The notes under the pieces were generated by a model, which saw only the letters and a program-made list of their open reading frames with translations, was not told where the DNA came from and did not search any database. A stretch of 64,000 bases of DNA from Lachnospiraceae bacterium (GTDB lineage Bacteria; Bacillota; Clostridia; Lachnospirales; Lachnospiraceae), in assembly GCA_024690605.1 (NCBI GenBank), contig JAILOV010000038.1:52944-116943 (forward strand), in the 5' to 3' direction. Positions 9,144 to 18,673 of this stretch are shown in pieces (the stretch's first letter is position 1; every line of letters begins with the position of its first letter). The position numbers and the translations under genes were made by a program.

Positions 9144-9593
9144 ATGAAGCGGACAGCGATCGTATATTTTTCGGAGCATCACGGCAACACGAAAAAGATC
9201 GTTCAGGCGATCGCGGATGCTCATGAAGAGGTGACGCTGATCGATGCAGCGACCAAGATCGAGGTCGATCTGTCCGGTTATGAGCGGATCGGTTTCGCGT
9301 CGGGCATCTATGCGGGGTGCTTTGCCAGAAAGCTTCTGACCTTTGCGCAGATCAATCTGCCGGACAAAAAGGAAGCCTTCATCATTTACACCAGTGCGAT
9401 GAACGGCAGGCACTACGGCGATGACATCCGGGCACTCCTGGATAAGCGCAACGCCAGAGTCCTGGGGACCTGGCACACCAGAGGCTTCTGCACCTTCGGA
9501 CCGCTCAAACTGATCGGCGGTGCGTTCAGGGGCAGGCCGGGCGAGGAAGAGATCCGAGAAGCGCTTGATTTCTATGAAAATCTCGGCGCCTGA
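9144..9593 (+). CDS. Flavodoxin
   Basis: Small FMN electron-transfer protein of 149 residues. The N-terminal strand and phosphate loop ([15 protein letters not shown]) are the flavodoxin FMN-binding pattern, and the middle shows YTSAMNG followed by the conserved reductase-like tail [15 protein letters not shown]. The ATG at 9144 is preceded by GAGGGAAAGG; the frame extends nine codons further upstream without a ribosome site. It has its own promoter at the end of thyA. The partner reductase cannot be told from context; low-potential electron carriers of this type replace ferredoxin under iron limitation in many anaerobes. Confidence 0.85.
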   Translation: MKRTAIVYFSEHHGNTKKIVQAIADAHEEVTLIDAATKIEVDLSGYERIGFASGIYAGCFARKLLTFAQINLPDKKEAFIIYTSAMNGRHYGDDIRALLDKRNARVLGTWHTRGFCTFGPLKLIGGAFRGRPGEEEIREALDFYENLGA

Positions 9594-9648
9594 ACGGCGC
9601 AGGAAACAGTTGGAACGCAGTTTCGGTTTAAAGGAAGGGAGAGGTATC

Positions 9649-11373
9649 ATGGCAGCAACGAAGAAACGCAACGGGAAACTGCTCATCAAGATCATCCTGA
9701 TCGCGCTCGGCGCGGTGGTGGCGGTCGCAACGATCCTCACGATCATCGCCGGCAAAGAGATCAAGGGCGTCTATGCCGAGCTGATCGAGGAGGAACTCAA
9801 GGCGACCTGCGAGCAACTCGACGATGAGATGGAGCGGCTCTACGAGGGTGACTGGACGCTCGACGCGGAGGGCAACCTCATGAAGGGCGAGCACATGATC
9901 ACCGGACAGGACGCGATCCTCGACAAGATCAAGGCGGAGACCGGCATCGAATACACGGTGTTCTTCGGCAAGACCCGCATGATCACCACCCTTTACAAGC
10001 AGGGCACCAACGAGCGCATGAACGGCACGCAGGCGGGCGACGCGGTTTACAACACGGTCGTCGGACAGGGCAAGGAATTCTATGCGCCGGATCTGGTCAT
10101 CAACAACCGCCCGTTCTGTGCCTACTATGTACCGCTGGAGCAGTCGGACGGCACGCGCATCGGCATGGTCTTTGCCGGTCGTGAGAGCTCCGGCGTTTCC
10201 GCCAACATCCGCAGCATCATCATGACCATGATCGGTCTCGCCGTCGTACTGGTCGCGGTGATCCTGATCCTGGGTCTCTTCGTTGCACTCAAGACCTCGA
10301 AGAAGATGTCCGACATGGCCGAGAGCATCAACGAGCTGGCGAGCGGTGATCTGAACGCGGAATTCGACGATTCCCTCCTGCGCAGAAGCGACGAGCTGGG
10401 CGTTATCGCGGACAGCACGATCCAGTTCAAGGAAAAGATCGCCGAGGTCATCGGCACGACGCGCCGGATGAGCGAGGAGCTTCGCAATTCGAGCAACGAT
10501 CTGACGGAATCCGCGGGACAGGCTTCCACGGCTTCGAGCCAGGTCACGGAAGCGGTCAACGAGGTCAGCAAGGGTGCGGTCTCCCAGGCGGAGAGCATCC
10601 AGACCGCAGCCGCCAACACGGACGGCATCGGCCGCGATATCGACGATATCAGCGACAATGTGAACCAGCTGGATGAGTACACCGCACAGATGAAGAAGTC
10701 CTGCGATGACGCGATGGGGGCCATGGACAAGCTGATCGCGCAGAGCAAGGAGGTCACGGTTTCCGTTCAGGAGATCGGCGACACGATCAATTCCACCAAC
10801 GAGAGCGCCAAGGGCATCTCCCAGTTCACCGATGCGATCACGGACATCGCCGAGGAGACGAACCTCCTGTCGCTGAACGCCTCGATCGAGGCGGCACGCG
10901 CCGGCGAAGCGGGCAAGGGCTTCGCGGTTGTTGCGAGCCAGATCCAGAAGCTGGCGGATCAGTCCAAGCAGAGCGCGGATCAGATCAAGGATATCGTCGA
11001 GAAGCTGCTGGCCGATTCCGAGGCTTCCGTCGAGGTCATGGCCAAGCTCAACGAGAATTTCGCGGCGCAGGGAGAACAGCTCTCCTCCACGCAGCAGGAT
11101 ATGCAGGACATGTCCGAGAACGTGAAATATGTCGAGGACAGCTCCAAGCAGATCTCCAGCCGGATCGGCAACCTGAACGCCGCCAAGGTCAGTCTGGTGG
11201 AGATCATTCAGGATCTCTCCGCGATCTCCGAGGAGAACGCGGCATCCACGCAGGAGACCAACGCCTCCATGCAGGAACTCAACGAGACCTTCGCCGTCAT
11301 CAACGAGTCTGCTACCCAGCTGCAGACGCTGGCGGACAACCTGCAGGATACCATCGCGTACTTCCAGGATTAA
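9649..11373 (+). CDS. Methyl-accepting chemotaxis protein with sCache sensor
   Basis: Transmembrane chemoreceptor of 574 residues. TM1 is about residues 11-33, followed by an extracellular single-Cache domain (about 40-180, containing [12 protein letters not shown] and [20 protein letters not shown]), TM2 about 190-212, a HAMP segment ([14 protein letters not shown]) and a long coiled-coil signalling domain with the hairpin tip [20 protein letters not shown]. The ATG at 9649 has GGAAGGGAGAGG ahead of it. No che or flagellar genes are in the window, so whether the cell is motile is not shown here. The Cache fold suggests sensing a small organic acid or similar ligand. Confidence 0.93.
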   Translation: MAATKKRNGKLLIKIILIALGAVVAVATILTIIAGKEIKGVYAELIEEELKATCEQLDDEMERLYEGDWTLDAEGNLMKGEHMITGQDAILDKIKAETGIEYTVFFGKTRMITTLYKQGTNERMNGTQAGDAVYNTVVGQGKEFYAPDLVINNRPFCAYYVPLEQSDGTRIGMVFAGRESSGVSANIRSIIMTMIGLAVVLVAVILILGLFVALKTSKKMSDMAESINELASGDLNAEFDDSLLRRSDELGVIADSTIQFKEKIAEVIGTTRRMSEELRNSSNDLTESAGQASTASSQVTEAVNEVSKGAVSQAESIQTAAANTDGIGRDIDDISDNVNQLDEYTAQMKKSCDDAMGAMDKLIAQSKEVTVSVQEIGDTINSTNESAKGISQFTDAITDIAEETNLLSLNASIEAARAGEAGKGFAVVASQIQKLADQSKQSADQIKDIVEKLLADSEASVEVMAKLNENFAAQGEQLSSTQQDMQDMSENVKYVEDSSKQISSRIGNLNAAKVSLVEIIQDLSAISEENAASTQETNASMQELNETFAVINESATQLQTLADNLQDTIAYFQD

Positions 11374-11403
11374 GGCGTAACGTCTCACAAGCTGAATCAG
11401 GAA

Positions 11404-11440
11404 AAATGTGTGCCAAGCTTGCTTGTGCACACATTTTTTT
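11404..11440 (+). terminator. Rho-independent terminator after the chemoreceptor gene
   Basis: Perfect 10-bp stem (11404-11413 with 11427-11436), 13-nt loop, and a run of seven T that begins inside the stem end. Confidence 0.85.
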
Positions 11441-11454
11441 GTTCAGCCGCCGAA

Positions 11455-11517
11455 GCAGGTACCCGGGGTGAACGAGTAAAGAGCGAAGCCTTCGCGAGTC
11501 TCACTCCGGGTACTTGT
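11455..11517. repeat. Long imperfect inverted repeat with nested hairpin
   Basis: Arms 11455-11471 and 11501-11517 pair over 17 positions; the three non-Watson-Crick positions are all G-U in the top-strand RNA. A second small hairpin (GCGAA-GCC-TTCGC, 11483-11495) sits in the loop. There is no T-run, and the element lies between a terminator and the promoter of the next gene. Confidence 0.6.
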
Positions 11518-11542
11518 GAGACGGCATGATTTTTAGTATAAT
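11514..11542 (+). promoter_or_regulatory. SigA-type promoter for the solenoid/pseudo-Hsp70 operon
   Basis: TTGTGA at 11514-11519, 17-nt spacer, perfect TATAAT at 11537-11542. A start of transcription about 7 nt after the -10 box would fall at about 11549, only some 3 nt before the ATG at 11552, so the message would be almost leaderless. Confidence 0.65.
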
Positions 11543-11551
11543 GAGAAGCCT

Positions 11552-14500
11552 ATGGAAGAAGCAGTCAAACGCTATCTGGAGGATGCGCCGGAAGCGGAGC
11601 GTGAGGGCATTGCGCTCTCGTCGGAGCATCTTTTTCTCACGATCGATCCGGGCGAGACAGCCGAGGCAAGTTTTGTTGTGACCTCGCTGGACGACCGTCC
11701 GGCAGAGGGGTTCGTCACGGTGGACGAGCCTCGTTTTCGTGTTCTGACGCCGGGATTTTTCGGCGTTAACGAGGAGGTCGGGTTTCAGGTCCGCACGGAC
11801 GGTCTGCAGGGCGGGGACCGCGTGGAGGCTTCTTTTTCGATCATCAGCGACGCCGGTGAGGCGTATCTTCCGGTCACGGTATCCGTGAGGACCCCCTGGC
11901 CGATCATCCGGAATGAGACGGGCGAGGAGGAGATCAAAAACCTGTTTCATTTTGCCAACCTTGCCAGACAGAGTTTTCGGGAGGCGGTGCGGCTGTTCTA
12001 TTCGGACGGCATGCTCCAGCTCTTCGGCGGGGCGGACAAGAAGTACTTAAGTATCTACCGCGGACTCTCCGGAACAGACGAGGGGGCGGCGGATGCCGCG
12101 GCAAGTGTCGAGGAATTCCTGATCGCGATCCGAAAAAAGGATCCGATCGAGTACACCTCGGACCGGACGGATCTGATCCTGGATGCCGTGACGGAGGATG
12201 TGGAGGAGACCGTGCGCGTGAGCAGGCGCGGATGGGGCTTTACCCGTCTTTTCATCTCCACGGACGGAGATTTTCTGGAGATCACCCGCGATGTGCTCGC
12301 GGACCGCGATTTTCTCGGAAACACCTGCAACCTGCCGGTCGTGATCCGCTACGAGAGGCTCCACGCCGGCAAAAACTTCGGCCGGATCATCCTGAAGAAT
12401 CCCTACACAAAGCTGACAGTCGATGTCGTTGTCACCCGCGGTGACGAAATACGCGCGGCTGTCCGTGATGAAGCGAAGCAGAAGCAGATACTGGAGGCCG
12501 AGCTCATCCGGACCTATGTGGACTACCGGCTGGACCGGATGAAATCACGGGAGTGGCTTCTTGCCACCGGGCAGATCATATCCAGAATGAACGCTCTCGC
12601 GCCCGATGACGTGCGGATGCAGCTGTATACGGCGCACTATCTGATCACGGCTTCCCGGGAGAGTGAGGCGGTCTGGGTGCTGGACCGGATCCGCACGAGC
12701 GTCGAGGAGACCTGCTCCTATGGCGAGACCATGCGCGCCTATTTCCTGTATCTGGAAACCCTGCTTTCCAGAGAGGACACCAAGATCTGTGCCGTCGAGG
12801 AGATCCTGCTGGGGATGCTCGCGAGGAATCCGGACAACTGGCGGATCGCCTGGCTTTTGCAGTTCCTGTTCGATGACCGCGCCACCGGGAACAGCCGCCG
12901 GATGCGCCTCTATGAGGAACAGTTCCACTACGGCTGCCGGAGTCCCATCCTGTATATCGAGACGCTCGATCTCATGGGAAGGGATCCGTCTCTCCTAAAG
13001 AAGATCGATGAATTCACGCTCTATGTGCTCTCCTTTGCAGCCAAATACAACGCGATCCCGAAAACACTGATCGACCGCGCGGTCTGGCTCATCATGAAGG
13101 AAAAGCAGGGGAACCGCAGAATCTACCGGATCCTCGCGGCCTGCTACGAGGAGGATCACGAATCCGGGGCGATCGACGCGGTCTGTTCGCTGCTCATCAA
13201 GGACGCACGGACGGATGAAGAGGCATTTGCCTGGTATCGCCGCGGTGTGGAGGCGGACAGCAGGATCACCAGACTCTATGAGTATTTCATGTCGGCGTTT
13301 CCCGCGCCGCTTGCAGGCGAGGAGGTCGCGGAGATCCCGCGGCAGGTGCTCCTCTATTTATCCTATCGGTCCGACCTGCCCTTCGACAAGAACGCGCTGC
13401 TCTATCGCTATGTGATCGCGCACAGGGAGGAGGAGCCGGATCTCTATCAGGCCTATGTGCCGCAGATGGAGCGGTTTGTCGCCGAGCAGATGGCGAAGGG
13501 ACGGATCGACCGTTCTCTGAGCATTCTCTATGCGCATTTCTGTGTCCTGCAGCCGCAGGATCCGGTCAGTGCGGAGCGTTTCTTCGAGGCGCTGCACATG
13601 ACGGAGTTTGCCGTTGACGACCCCGACGTGCGCCGGGTGGTCGTGATCTATGACAGGCTGCGCGCCGAGCGCGTCTTTCCGGTCTCGAACGGCAAGGCAA
13701 GATTTCCGGTCTACGGGAGCGAGGCGGCGATCCTCTATGAGGACGGCGACGGACATCGCTACGTGCATGTGCGGCGCGGCAGGGATCTGGGCGGCCGCAG
13801 AGAGAGGGATCTGTCCGCCGGTCTTTTCGACGGGAATCCGGATGCCGCGCTCTACAGTCAGGTGCTGCCTCTTCTCCGGGAAGGGAACGCCAACATCAAT
13901 CTTTATCTTACGGAGGCCGATCGTCTGTCGATCACGGCGGACAATGTCGACCGATACCGGAGACTCGCGGAATCGGATGCGCTGACCCGGAAGAGCCGCA
14001 ACGAGATCTCGGGTGCGCTGATCCGGTTCTATTATGACAATGATTTTGTGAGGCAGCTGGCGGATTATCTGCCCTCCTCCCGGCCGGAACACATGTCGGT
14101 GCGTGAGCGGAGTGAGGTCATGGAGATGGCGGTGCTCTCCGGCATCTATGATCATGCGGTCGCGATGACCGGACGTTTCGGCTTTACCGGTCTTGACAGC
14201 AAGACGATCGTGCGGCTCTGTTCGCGCGCGATCGCGCGCGGGGATTTCCCGGAGAACGATACGGCGCTCATGCTCACTTGGGCCGCGTTCCGGACGGGCA
14301 AATACGACGAGGGGATCCTGCGTTATCTGGCGGGACATTTTCGGGGACTGATGAAAGATGAACAGGCGATCGCGCGCGCCTGTGCCTCCTTCTCCGTGGA
14401 GGCGCCTTCTCTGACGGCGCGGATCGCAGGGCAGCTGCTCTTTACGGGCGCGCGTGATGCGGAAGAGGAGAAGCTGTTCAAGGAGCTCGTGAAGAGCGGC

Positions 14501-15175
14501 GGATCCGGTGAACTGCAGATGGCGTGGCTTGCGCGCAGCAGCCGGGACGATCTGTTCGGCGGGAGGAGACTCTGCCGTGCGATGGAGCAGCGCATCACGA
14601 CGCTCGCGTTGTCCGGAGAGTCGCTGCCGCGGAGCTGCCGTTTGGCATGGCTCAAATATCACGCGGACAAGGACGCGCCCGAGGGAGATCCGCAGGTCTG
14701 CGCCGGATTTCTGGAACTGCTGGAGGAAAAAGAGCTCTCCCTGCCGTTCCTTGCCGCTTATCGTGACAGGATCCCGACACTTGCGCTCACGGACGGGATG
14801 CGTTACATCCGGATCGCCGGGAAGCCCGGTGCGGTCTTTACGGCTTATCTGCAGAAAAACGACCAGTACGTGCCGAAGCGCATGCAGGAGCCTTATCCGG
14901 GTTTCTATACCTGCGGCGAGGTCCTGTTCCCCGGGGACAGCATCCGCTACTTCATCACCGGACAGACGGACGGCAGGGAGCGGCTGTGCGCGAGCGGGAT
15001 CCTGAACAGGGATCTCTCGGAGGACGCGGAGGAGGGGGATTATCTCTATGCCCTCACCAGCAGGCTCGTCATGGCGAAGACACAGAATGACCGCGCAGCG
15101 GTGAAAGATATCCTGTACACGATCTACAAAAATGAGTTTCTGAGCGGGAAGCTCTTCCCGCTTCCGGAGAAGTGA
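11552..15175 (+). CDS. Giant alpha-solenoid protein, DUF5717-like
   Basis: Protein of 1207 residues without signal peptide or membrane helix. Residues about 20-110 look like an immunoglobulin-like beta sandwich (FLTIDPGETAEASFVV, then AYLPVTVSV), similar to ASPM/BACON-type domains. The rest is mostly helical with repeated Trp/Tyr/Leu-rich helix pairs, as in TPR-like solenoids, and ends in a beta-rich part (AGKPGAVFTAYLQKNDQYVP). I recall this layout as the Lachnospiraceae family DUF5717; this is from memory. The start ATG has no convincing ribosome site and is very close to the promoter. It is followed by 6 nt and then the Hsp70-like gene, so the two are surely cotranscribed. Role unknown; a scaffold or partner for the Hsp70-like protein is an inference. 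Confidence 0.75.
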   Translation: MEEAVKRYLEDAPEAEREGIALSSEHLFLTIDPGETAEASFVVTSLDDRPAEGFVTVDEPRFRVLTPGFFGVNEEVGFQVRTDGLQGGDRVEASFSIISDAGEAYLPVTVSVRTPWPIIRNETGEEEIKNLFHFANLARQSFREAVRLFYSDGMLQLFGGADKKYLSIYRGLSGTDEGAADAAASVEEFLIAIRKKDPIEYTSDRTDLILDAVTEDVEETVRVSRRGWGFTRLFISTDGDFLEITRDVLADRDFLGNTCNLPVVIRYERLHAGKNFGRIILKNPYTKLTVDVVVTRGDEIRAAVRDEAKQKQILEAELIRTYVDYRLDRMKSREWLLATGQIISRMNALAPDDVRMQLYTAHYLITASRESEAVWVLDRIRTSVEETCSYGETMRAYFLYLETLLSREDTKICAVEEILLGMLARNPDNWRIAWLLQFLFDDRATGNSRRMRLYEEQFHYGCRSPILYIETLDLMGRDPSLLKKIDEFTLYVLSFAAKYNAIPKTLIDRAVWLIMKEKQGNRRIYRILAACYEEDHESGAIDAVCSLLIKDARTDEEAFAWYRRGVEADSRITRLYEYFMSAFPAPLAGEEVAEIPRQVLLYLSYRSDLPFDKNALLYRYVIAHREEEPDLYQAYVPQMERFVAEQMAKGRIDRSLSILYAHFCVLQPQDPVSAERFFEALHMTEFAVDDPDVRRVVVIYDRLRAERVFPVSNGKARFPVYGSEAAILYEDGDGHRYVHVRRGRDLGGRRERDLSAGLFDGNPDAALYSQVLPLLREGNANINLYLTEADRLSITADNVDRYRRLAESDALTRKSRNEISGALIRFYYDNDFVRQLADYLPSSRPEHMSVRERSEVMEMAVLSGIYDHAVAMTGRFGFTGLDSKTIVRLCSRAIARGDFPENDTALMLTWAAFRTGKYDEGILRYLAGHFRGLMKDEQAIARACASFSVEAPSLTARIAGQLLFTGARDAEEEKLFKELVKSGGSGELQMAWLARSSRDDLFGGRRLCRAMEQRITTLALSGESLPRSCRLAWLKYHADKDAPEGDPQVCAGFLELLEEKELSLPFLAAYRDRIPTLALTDGMRYIRIAGKPGAVFTAYLQKNDQYVPKRMQEPYPGFYTCGEVLFPGDSIRYFITGQTDGRERLCASGILNRDLSEDAEEGDYLYALTSRLVMAKTQNDRAAVKDILYTIYKNEFLSGKLFPLPEK

Positions 15176-15181
15176 GGCGCC

Positions 15182-17350
15182 ATGGCGTTGATGATCGAGG
15201 ACAAAAGGACGCCCGCGGGCAAACTGATCGTCGGGATCGAACTGACCGGACGCACGGTGCAGGCGAGTTTTCTGCGGCCGGATGCCGAGGAGCCCGAGAC
15301 GCTTTCCGCGGTCGCGGGTGCGGAGGCCTATGATATCCCGCTTGTTCTGGCAAGACGCAGGGATAACGGGAAATGGCTCTTCGGCCGGGAGGCGGAGCAG
15401 GCGGCAAGGGACGGAGAGGCGGTCAGGGTCGACAGACTGCTCGAACTGGCTGTCCGGGGCGGATCGATCACGGTCGGCAGCGAGGAGTATCAGGGGGTGC
15501 CGCTTCTTGCCCTCTGCTTCAAAAAGCTGTTTTCGCTCCTGGTGGCCGAGACTGCGGGGATCGGCGCCGGAACGGATCTCATCGAAGCGCTGCAGATCAC
15601 GGTTGATGAGCCGGATGACGATACGGTCCGCGTGCTGGAGGAACTGAAGGAGGAACTGAAGAGGGGACTGCCCGGGATCCGGCGGATCGAGTGGTGCACG
15701 CACGCGGAGAGCCTGTTCTCCTATCTGCGGAAGCAGCCGGAGGAGATCCGCGCGCAGGAGGTGCTCGCCTTCTGGTGCAGGGATGACCGCCTGGTCAGCT
15801 TCCGCCATGAGATCAATATGCGCACGAGACCGTTTGTCGCGGGTGTCGGCAGGACCGAAGAGGAGCCGCTGCCGCAGGGAGCGGGGACGAGTGCCGATGA
15901 GGCTTTTCTGCACATCGCGGAAGCGCGCCTTTCGGAGCATATCGTATCGGCGGTCTATCTGCTCGGCGACGGCTTTGACGAGTCGTGGCTGAAACAGTCG
16001 CTCGACTATATCTGCCGCGGACGCCGGGTGTTTCTCGGCAACAATCTCTTCAGCCGCGGCGCGGCGCTCTGCATGCGCGAAAAACTGAGTCCCGCGGAGG
16101 AAGGGGCGAAGATCGTCTTCCTCGGCCCCGACAAGGTCATGGCCAATGTCGGTATCCGCTGCAAAAAGCAGGGGGAATCGCATTATCACGCGCTCATCGA
16201 TGCCGGCACGGGCTGGTATGATGTGCATGTAACGCTGGATCTGATCCTGGACAAGGATGAAAGGATCGCGCTGGAGGTCACGCCGCTTTCGGCAGGTCCC
16301 GCGCGCACGGAGGTGCTGGAGCTCGACGGCCTGCATCATCTCGCGGTCCGCGGACGGCGGGCGACCCGCGTGACCATGGAGCTGACCATGATCTCCGTGG
16401 ACCGTCTGCGGCTTGCGGTCGTGGATCGCGGTTTCGGCGACTATTTCCCTTCGAGCGGCGGACACTGGGAGAGATTTATCGGTCTGGGCCCCGCTGAGAG
16501 CGGTGCCGCGCTCTCGGAAGGCGTGGTGAGCGAACCCCTTCTCTGCGTCGGATCGCAGGCAAAATATCCTTATGAATTCCGTTTTCTTGAGTCCCGTGTC
16601 TTTTCGGCGGAGGAACTCTGCTATTTCATTGCGAAGAATGACTATCTCCTGACAATGGACGCATTTTCCGAGTCACTCTGTGACTGGCTGGACCGGGAAT
16701 GCTGCCTGCGCCCGCTGGCGGACGAGCTGCGGGAGGTTTTGAAACGCAAATGCTCCCCGGCCGTTTTTGCGGAGACGATCCTGGACTACATCCGCTACTT
16801 CCCTGCGGATGAGATCGCACGGATCTCGCAGGTGCTGCGGAGCGGGGATGCGCGCGACGGCGTGGAGAAAAGGCTGAAGATCATCGAATACCTCATCCGG
16901 GAGGTTCGCTATGCGGAGGCCTGGCGCATGATCCGCGGCTTTGACCGGCAGGACAGACACCCGGTGGTGCTGGCCAGGCTTTTCTACGACGAGGGGGTGA
17001 TCTACGCGCGTCTGTTCCACTACGGCGCCGCGGCCGCCTGCATGGAAAAGGCCTACACCCTGTCCGGCGACGCGCAGGTCAAGGAGGCCTATCTTGCCGC
17101 GCTGCGTCTTTCCATGAGCGAGGAGGAATACATCAATGAGATCGGCAGCCGGCCGGAGCTGTCGCCGGAGTCGCTGACGCTGGAGACCAGGCTCGGGGAG
17201 ACGCTGGATCTCTTTGCCGCGGGTGCGGACAATCATCTGGTGAACACGCTGCAGGTCTATCTGGATACGGACAATACCGTGCAGTTCGACCGGGAGACGG
17301 CGCGGGCCGAGGAGGAGCTCCTGGCGCGCTATGAGAGGGTGACGGGATGA
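15182..17350 (+). CDS. Degenerate Hsp70-like protein, DUF5716-like
   Basis: Protein of 722 residues whose order of motifs follows DnaK. Phosphate-1 region LIVGIELTGRTVQA (residues 14-27, Glu where Asp is expected); connect-1 region ALQITVDEP followed by PGIRRIEWCTHAESLFSYL; phosphate-2 strand EVLAFWCRDDRLVSF (about 192, without the Asp-Gly-Gly loop); adenosine motif AVYLLGDGFDESWL (about 257) with RGAALCM; then a substrate-domain-like beta unit with LELDGL and VDRLRLAVVDRGFGD (about 378-425), which parallels the FELDGI and SAVDKGTG segments of DnaK. The last 240 residues are helical. The lost phosphate-loop residues suggest that ATP hydrolysis is absent. I recall the family as DUF5716 (from memory). 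It overlaps the next gene by four bases. Confidence 0.75.
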   Translation: MALMIEDKRTPAGKLIVGIELTGRTVQASFLRPDAEEPETLSAVAGAEAYDIPLVLARRRDNGKWLFGREAEQAARDGEAVRVDRLLELAVRGGSITVGSEEYQGVPLLALCFKKLFSLLVAETAGIGAGTDLIEALQITVDEPDDDTVRVLEELKEELKRGLPGIRRIEWCTHAESLFSYLRKQPEEIRAQEVLAFWCRDDRLVSFRHEINMRTRPFVAGVGRTEEEPLPQGAGTSADEAFLHIAEARLSEHIVSAVYLLGDGFDESWLKQSLDYICRGRRVFLGNNLFSRGAALCMREKLSPAEEGAKIVFLGPDKVMANVGIRCKKQGESHYHALIDAGTGWYDVHVTLDLILDKDERIALEVTPLSAGPARTEVLELDGLHHLAVRGRRATRVTMELTMISVDRLRLAVVDRGFGDYFPSSGGHWERFIGLGPAESGAALSEGVVSEPLLCVGSQAKYPYEFRFLESRVFSAEELCYFIAKNDYLLTMDAFSESLCDWLDRECCLRPLADELREVLKRKCSPAVFAETILDYIRYFPADEIARISQVLRSGDARDGVEKRLKIIEYLIREVRYAEAWRMIRGFDRQDRHPVVLARLFYDEGVIYARLFHYGAAAACMEKAYTLSGDAQVKEAYLAALRLSMSEEEYINEIGSRPELSPESLTLETRLGETLDLFAAGADNHLVNTLQVYLDTDNTVQFDRETARAEEELLARYERVTG

Positions 17351-18642
17351 GACCGCGCACGGCAAAAAAAGGCACCCGGAAAAGACGTCCCGCAGTGGAG
17401 ACCGAGGACCGCATGTTCTCCCGCTGGGCCGCGGAGGACGCCGGCGTGCGTCCCGAGGAGGCACCCGAAGGAAGAAAAGGAAAGGGAACGAAGCGGCGCA
17501 AAAAACGCGCGCCCCGAGAAGATTCCGACTGGAACGAGATCGTCTACAGCAGAGACTCGATGAACATGGACGATCCCGCGGAACGTCGCGAATTCGTCAA
17601 CGCCTGTCTGCAGCAGATGGCGGAGGCGCAGGTCGAGATGGACAATCTCGAGTTTGAATACCGGACGGTCACCGCATATCTGCATGATCTTGAGGAGATC
17701 GACGCGCTGCCGCAGAAGGACCGCACCGAGGTTGCCCGCCTTGCGCAGCGGATCCTTGACGCGGGGCATGGGCGCGAGCAGTTCTACAACCGCGATGTGC
17801 AGATGGGGCAGAATGAATTCGAGCGGATGCACGAGCTGGAGCCCCGGACCGGCGAGACGATCGCACGCATGGCGGAGGCGGAGGAATACCGCAGAAAGGT
17901 TACCAACGATCTGCGTCGTCTGGACAGCGAGCGCGAAGCTTATGATTACCGCCTGGACGAACTGGAACGGACGGTGGCCACCTCGCGCGTGCTGATGGTC
18001 TTTACGGCGGTCTTCGCGGGAGCGCTGTTCATCGCGCTGTTTGTGATGAGCCGGCTGTTCCGGCTGGAGGTGATCTACGGCTATCTGCTGACGATCCTGT
18101 TCGCCGCGCTTTCCGTGACGGTTCTCTACATCCGCGCGCAGAATGCGGTCAGGGAGAGAAAGAGCGTGCTGAGCGGCATCTCCCGGCTGATCCTGCTGCA
18201 GAACACGGTCAAGATCCGTTACGTGAACAATCAGAACCTGCTGAACTACATGGCCATCAAGTACAATGTCAAGAACGCGGATGAGTTCCGGCGCCTCGCC
18301 GATCTCTACGAAAAGGAAAAGGATGACCGGGCGAGACTGCGCGGGTCCGAGAAGAACATGATGGAGGCGCAGCGCGATCTGCAGCAGAGACTGCGCAATT
18401 ACCGCCTGCAGTATCCCGACGTCTGGATGAACCAGCTCTCCGGTCTCGCAGATCCCAAGGAAGAGGTGGAGATAAGACATCATCTGAACTCGCAGAGACA
18501 GTCCCTGCGGGAGAGGATGGACTATAACGAACGGCGCGTCAAGGGCCGCGCCCGGGAGGAGATCGAGCGTCTGGCAAGGGATTATCCGGAGTACGCGGAT
18601 GAGATCCTGGACATGGTCGCCAGGACGATCGAAATACAATAA
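17347..18642 (+). CDS. Two-TM coiled-coil membrane protein of the cassette
   Basis: Protein of 431 residues, start codon overlapping the stop of the Hsp70-like gene (ATGA). The N-terminal 60 residues are very basic and probably disordered. Long heptad-rich helices follow (about 75-210), then two membrane helices (about 215-236 and 241-262), then a second coiled-coil region to the C-terminus. This gives a hairpin in the membrane with both large arms in the cytoplasm. There is no J-domain HPD motif. No family is recognised. Its strict coupling to the two genes before it suggests that it anchors them at the membrane, which is inference. Confidence 0.75.
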   Translation: MRPRTAKKGTRKRRPAVETEDRMFSRWAAEDAGVRPEEAPEGRKGKGTKRRKKRAPREDSDWNEIVYSRDSMNMDDPAERREFVNACLQQMAEAQVEMDNLEFEYRTVTAYLHDLEEIDALPQKDRTEVARLAQRILDAGHGREQFYNRDVQMGQNEFERMHELEPRTGETIARMAEAEEYRRKVTNDLRRLDSEREAYDYRLDELERTVATSRVLMVFTAVFAGALFIALFVMSRLFRLEVIYGYLLTILFAALSVTVLYIRAQNAVRERKSVLSGISRLILLQNTVKIRYVNNQNLLNYMAIKYNVKNADEFRRLADLYEKEKDDRARLRGSEKNMMEAQRDLQQRLRNYRLQYPDVWMNQLSGLADPKEEVEIRHHLNSQRQSLRERMDYNERRVKGRAREEIERLARDYPEYADEILDMVARTIEIQ

Positions 18643-18673
18643 CAACCGATATTCAAAGAAACGGAGGTTTTCC

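Noticed and set aside
9628..11430. Minus-strand 600-codon frame opposite the chemoreceptor
   Set aside because: Leu/Arg/Asp-rich artefact of the coiled-coil gene read backwards.
13358..16465. Long open frame on the minus strand (1035 codons) opposite the solenoid and pseudo-Hsp70 genes
   Set aside because: Product is a His/Arg/Asp-rich composition typical of antisense frames in GC-rich genes; no domains, and the plus-strand genes show coherent motifs.
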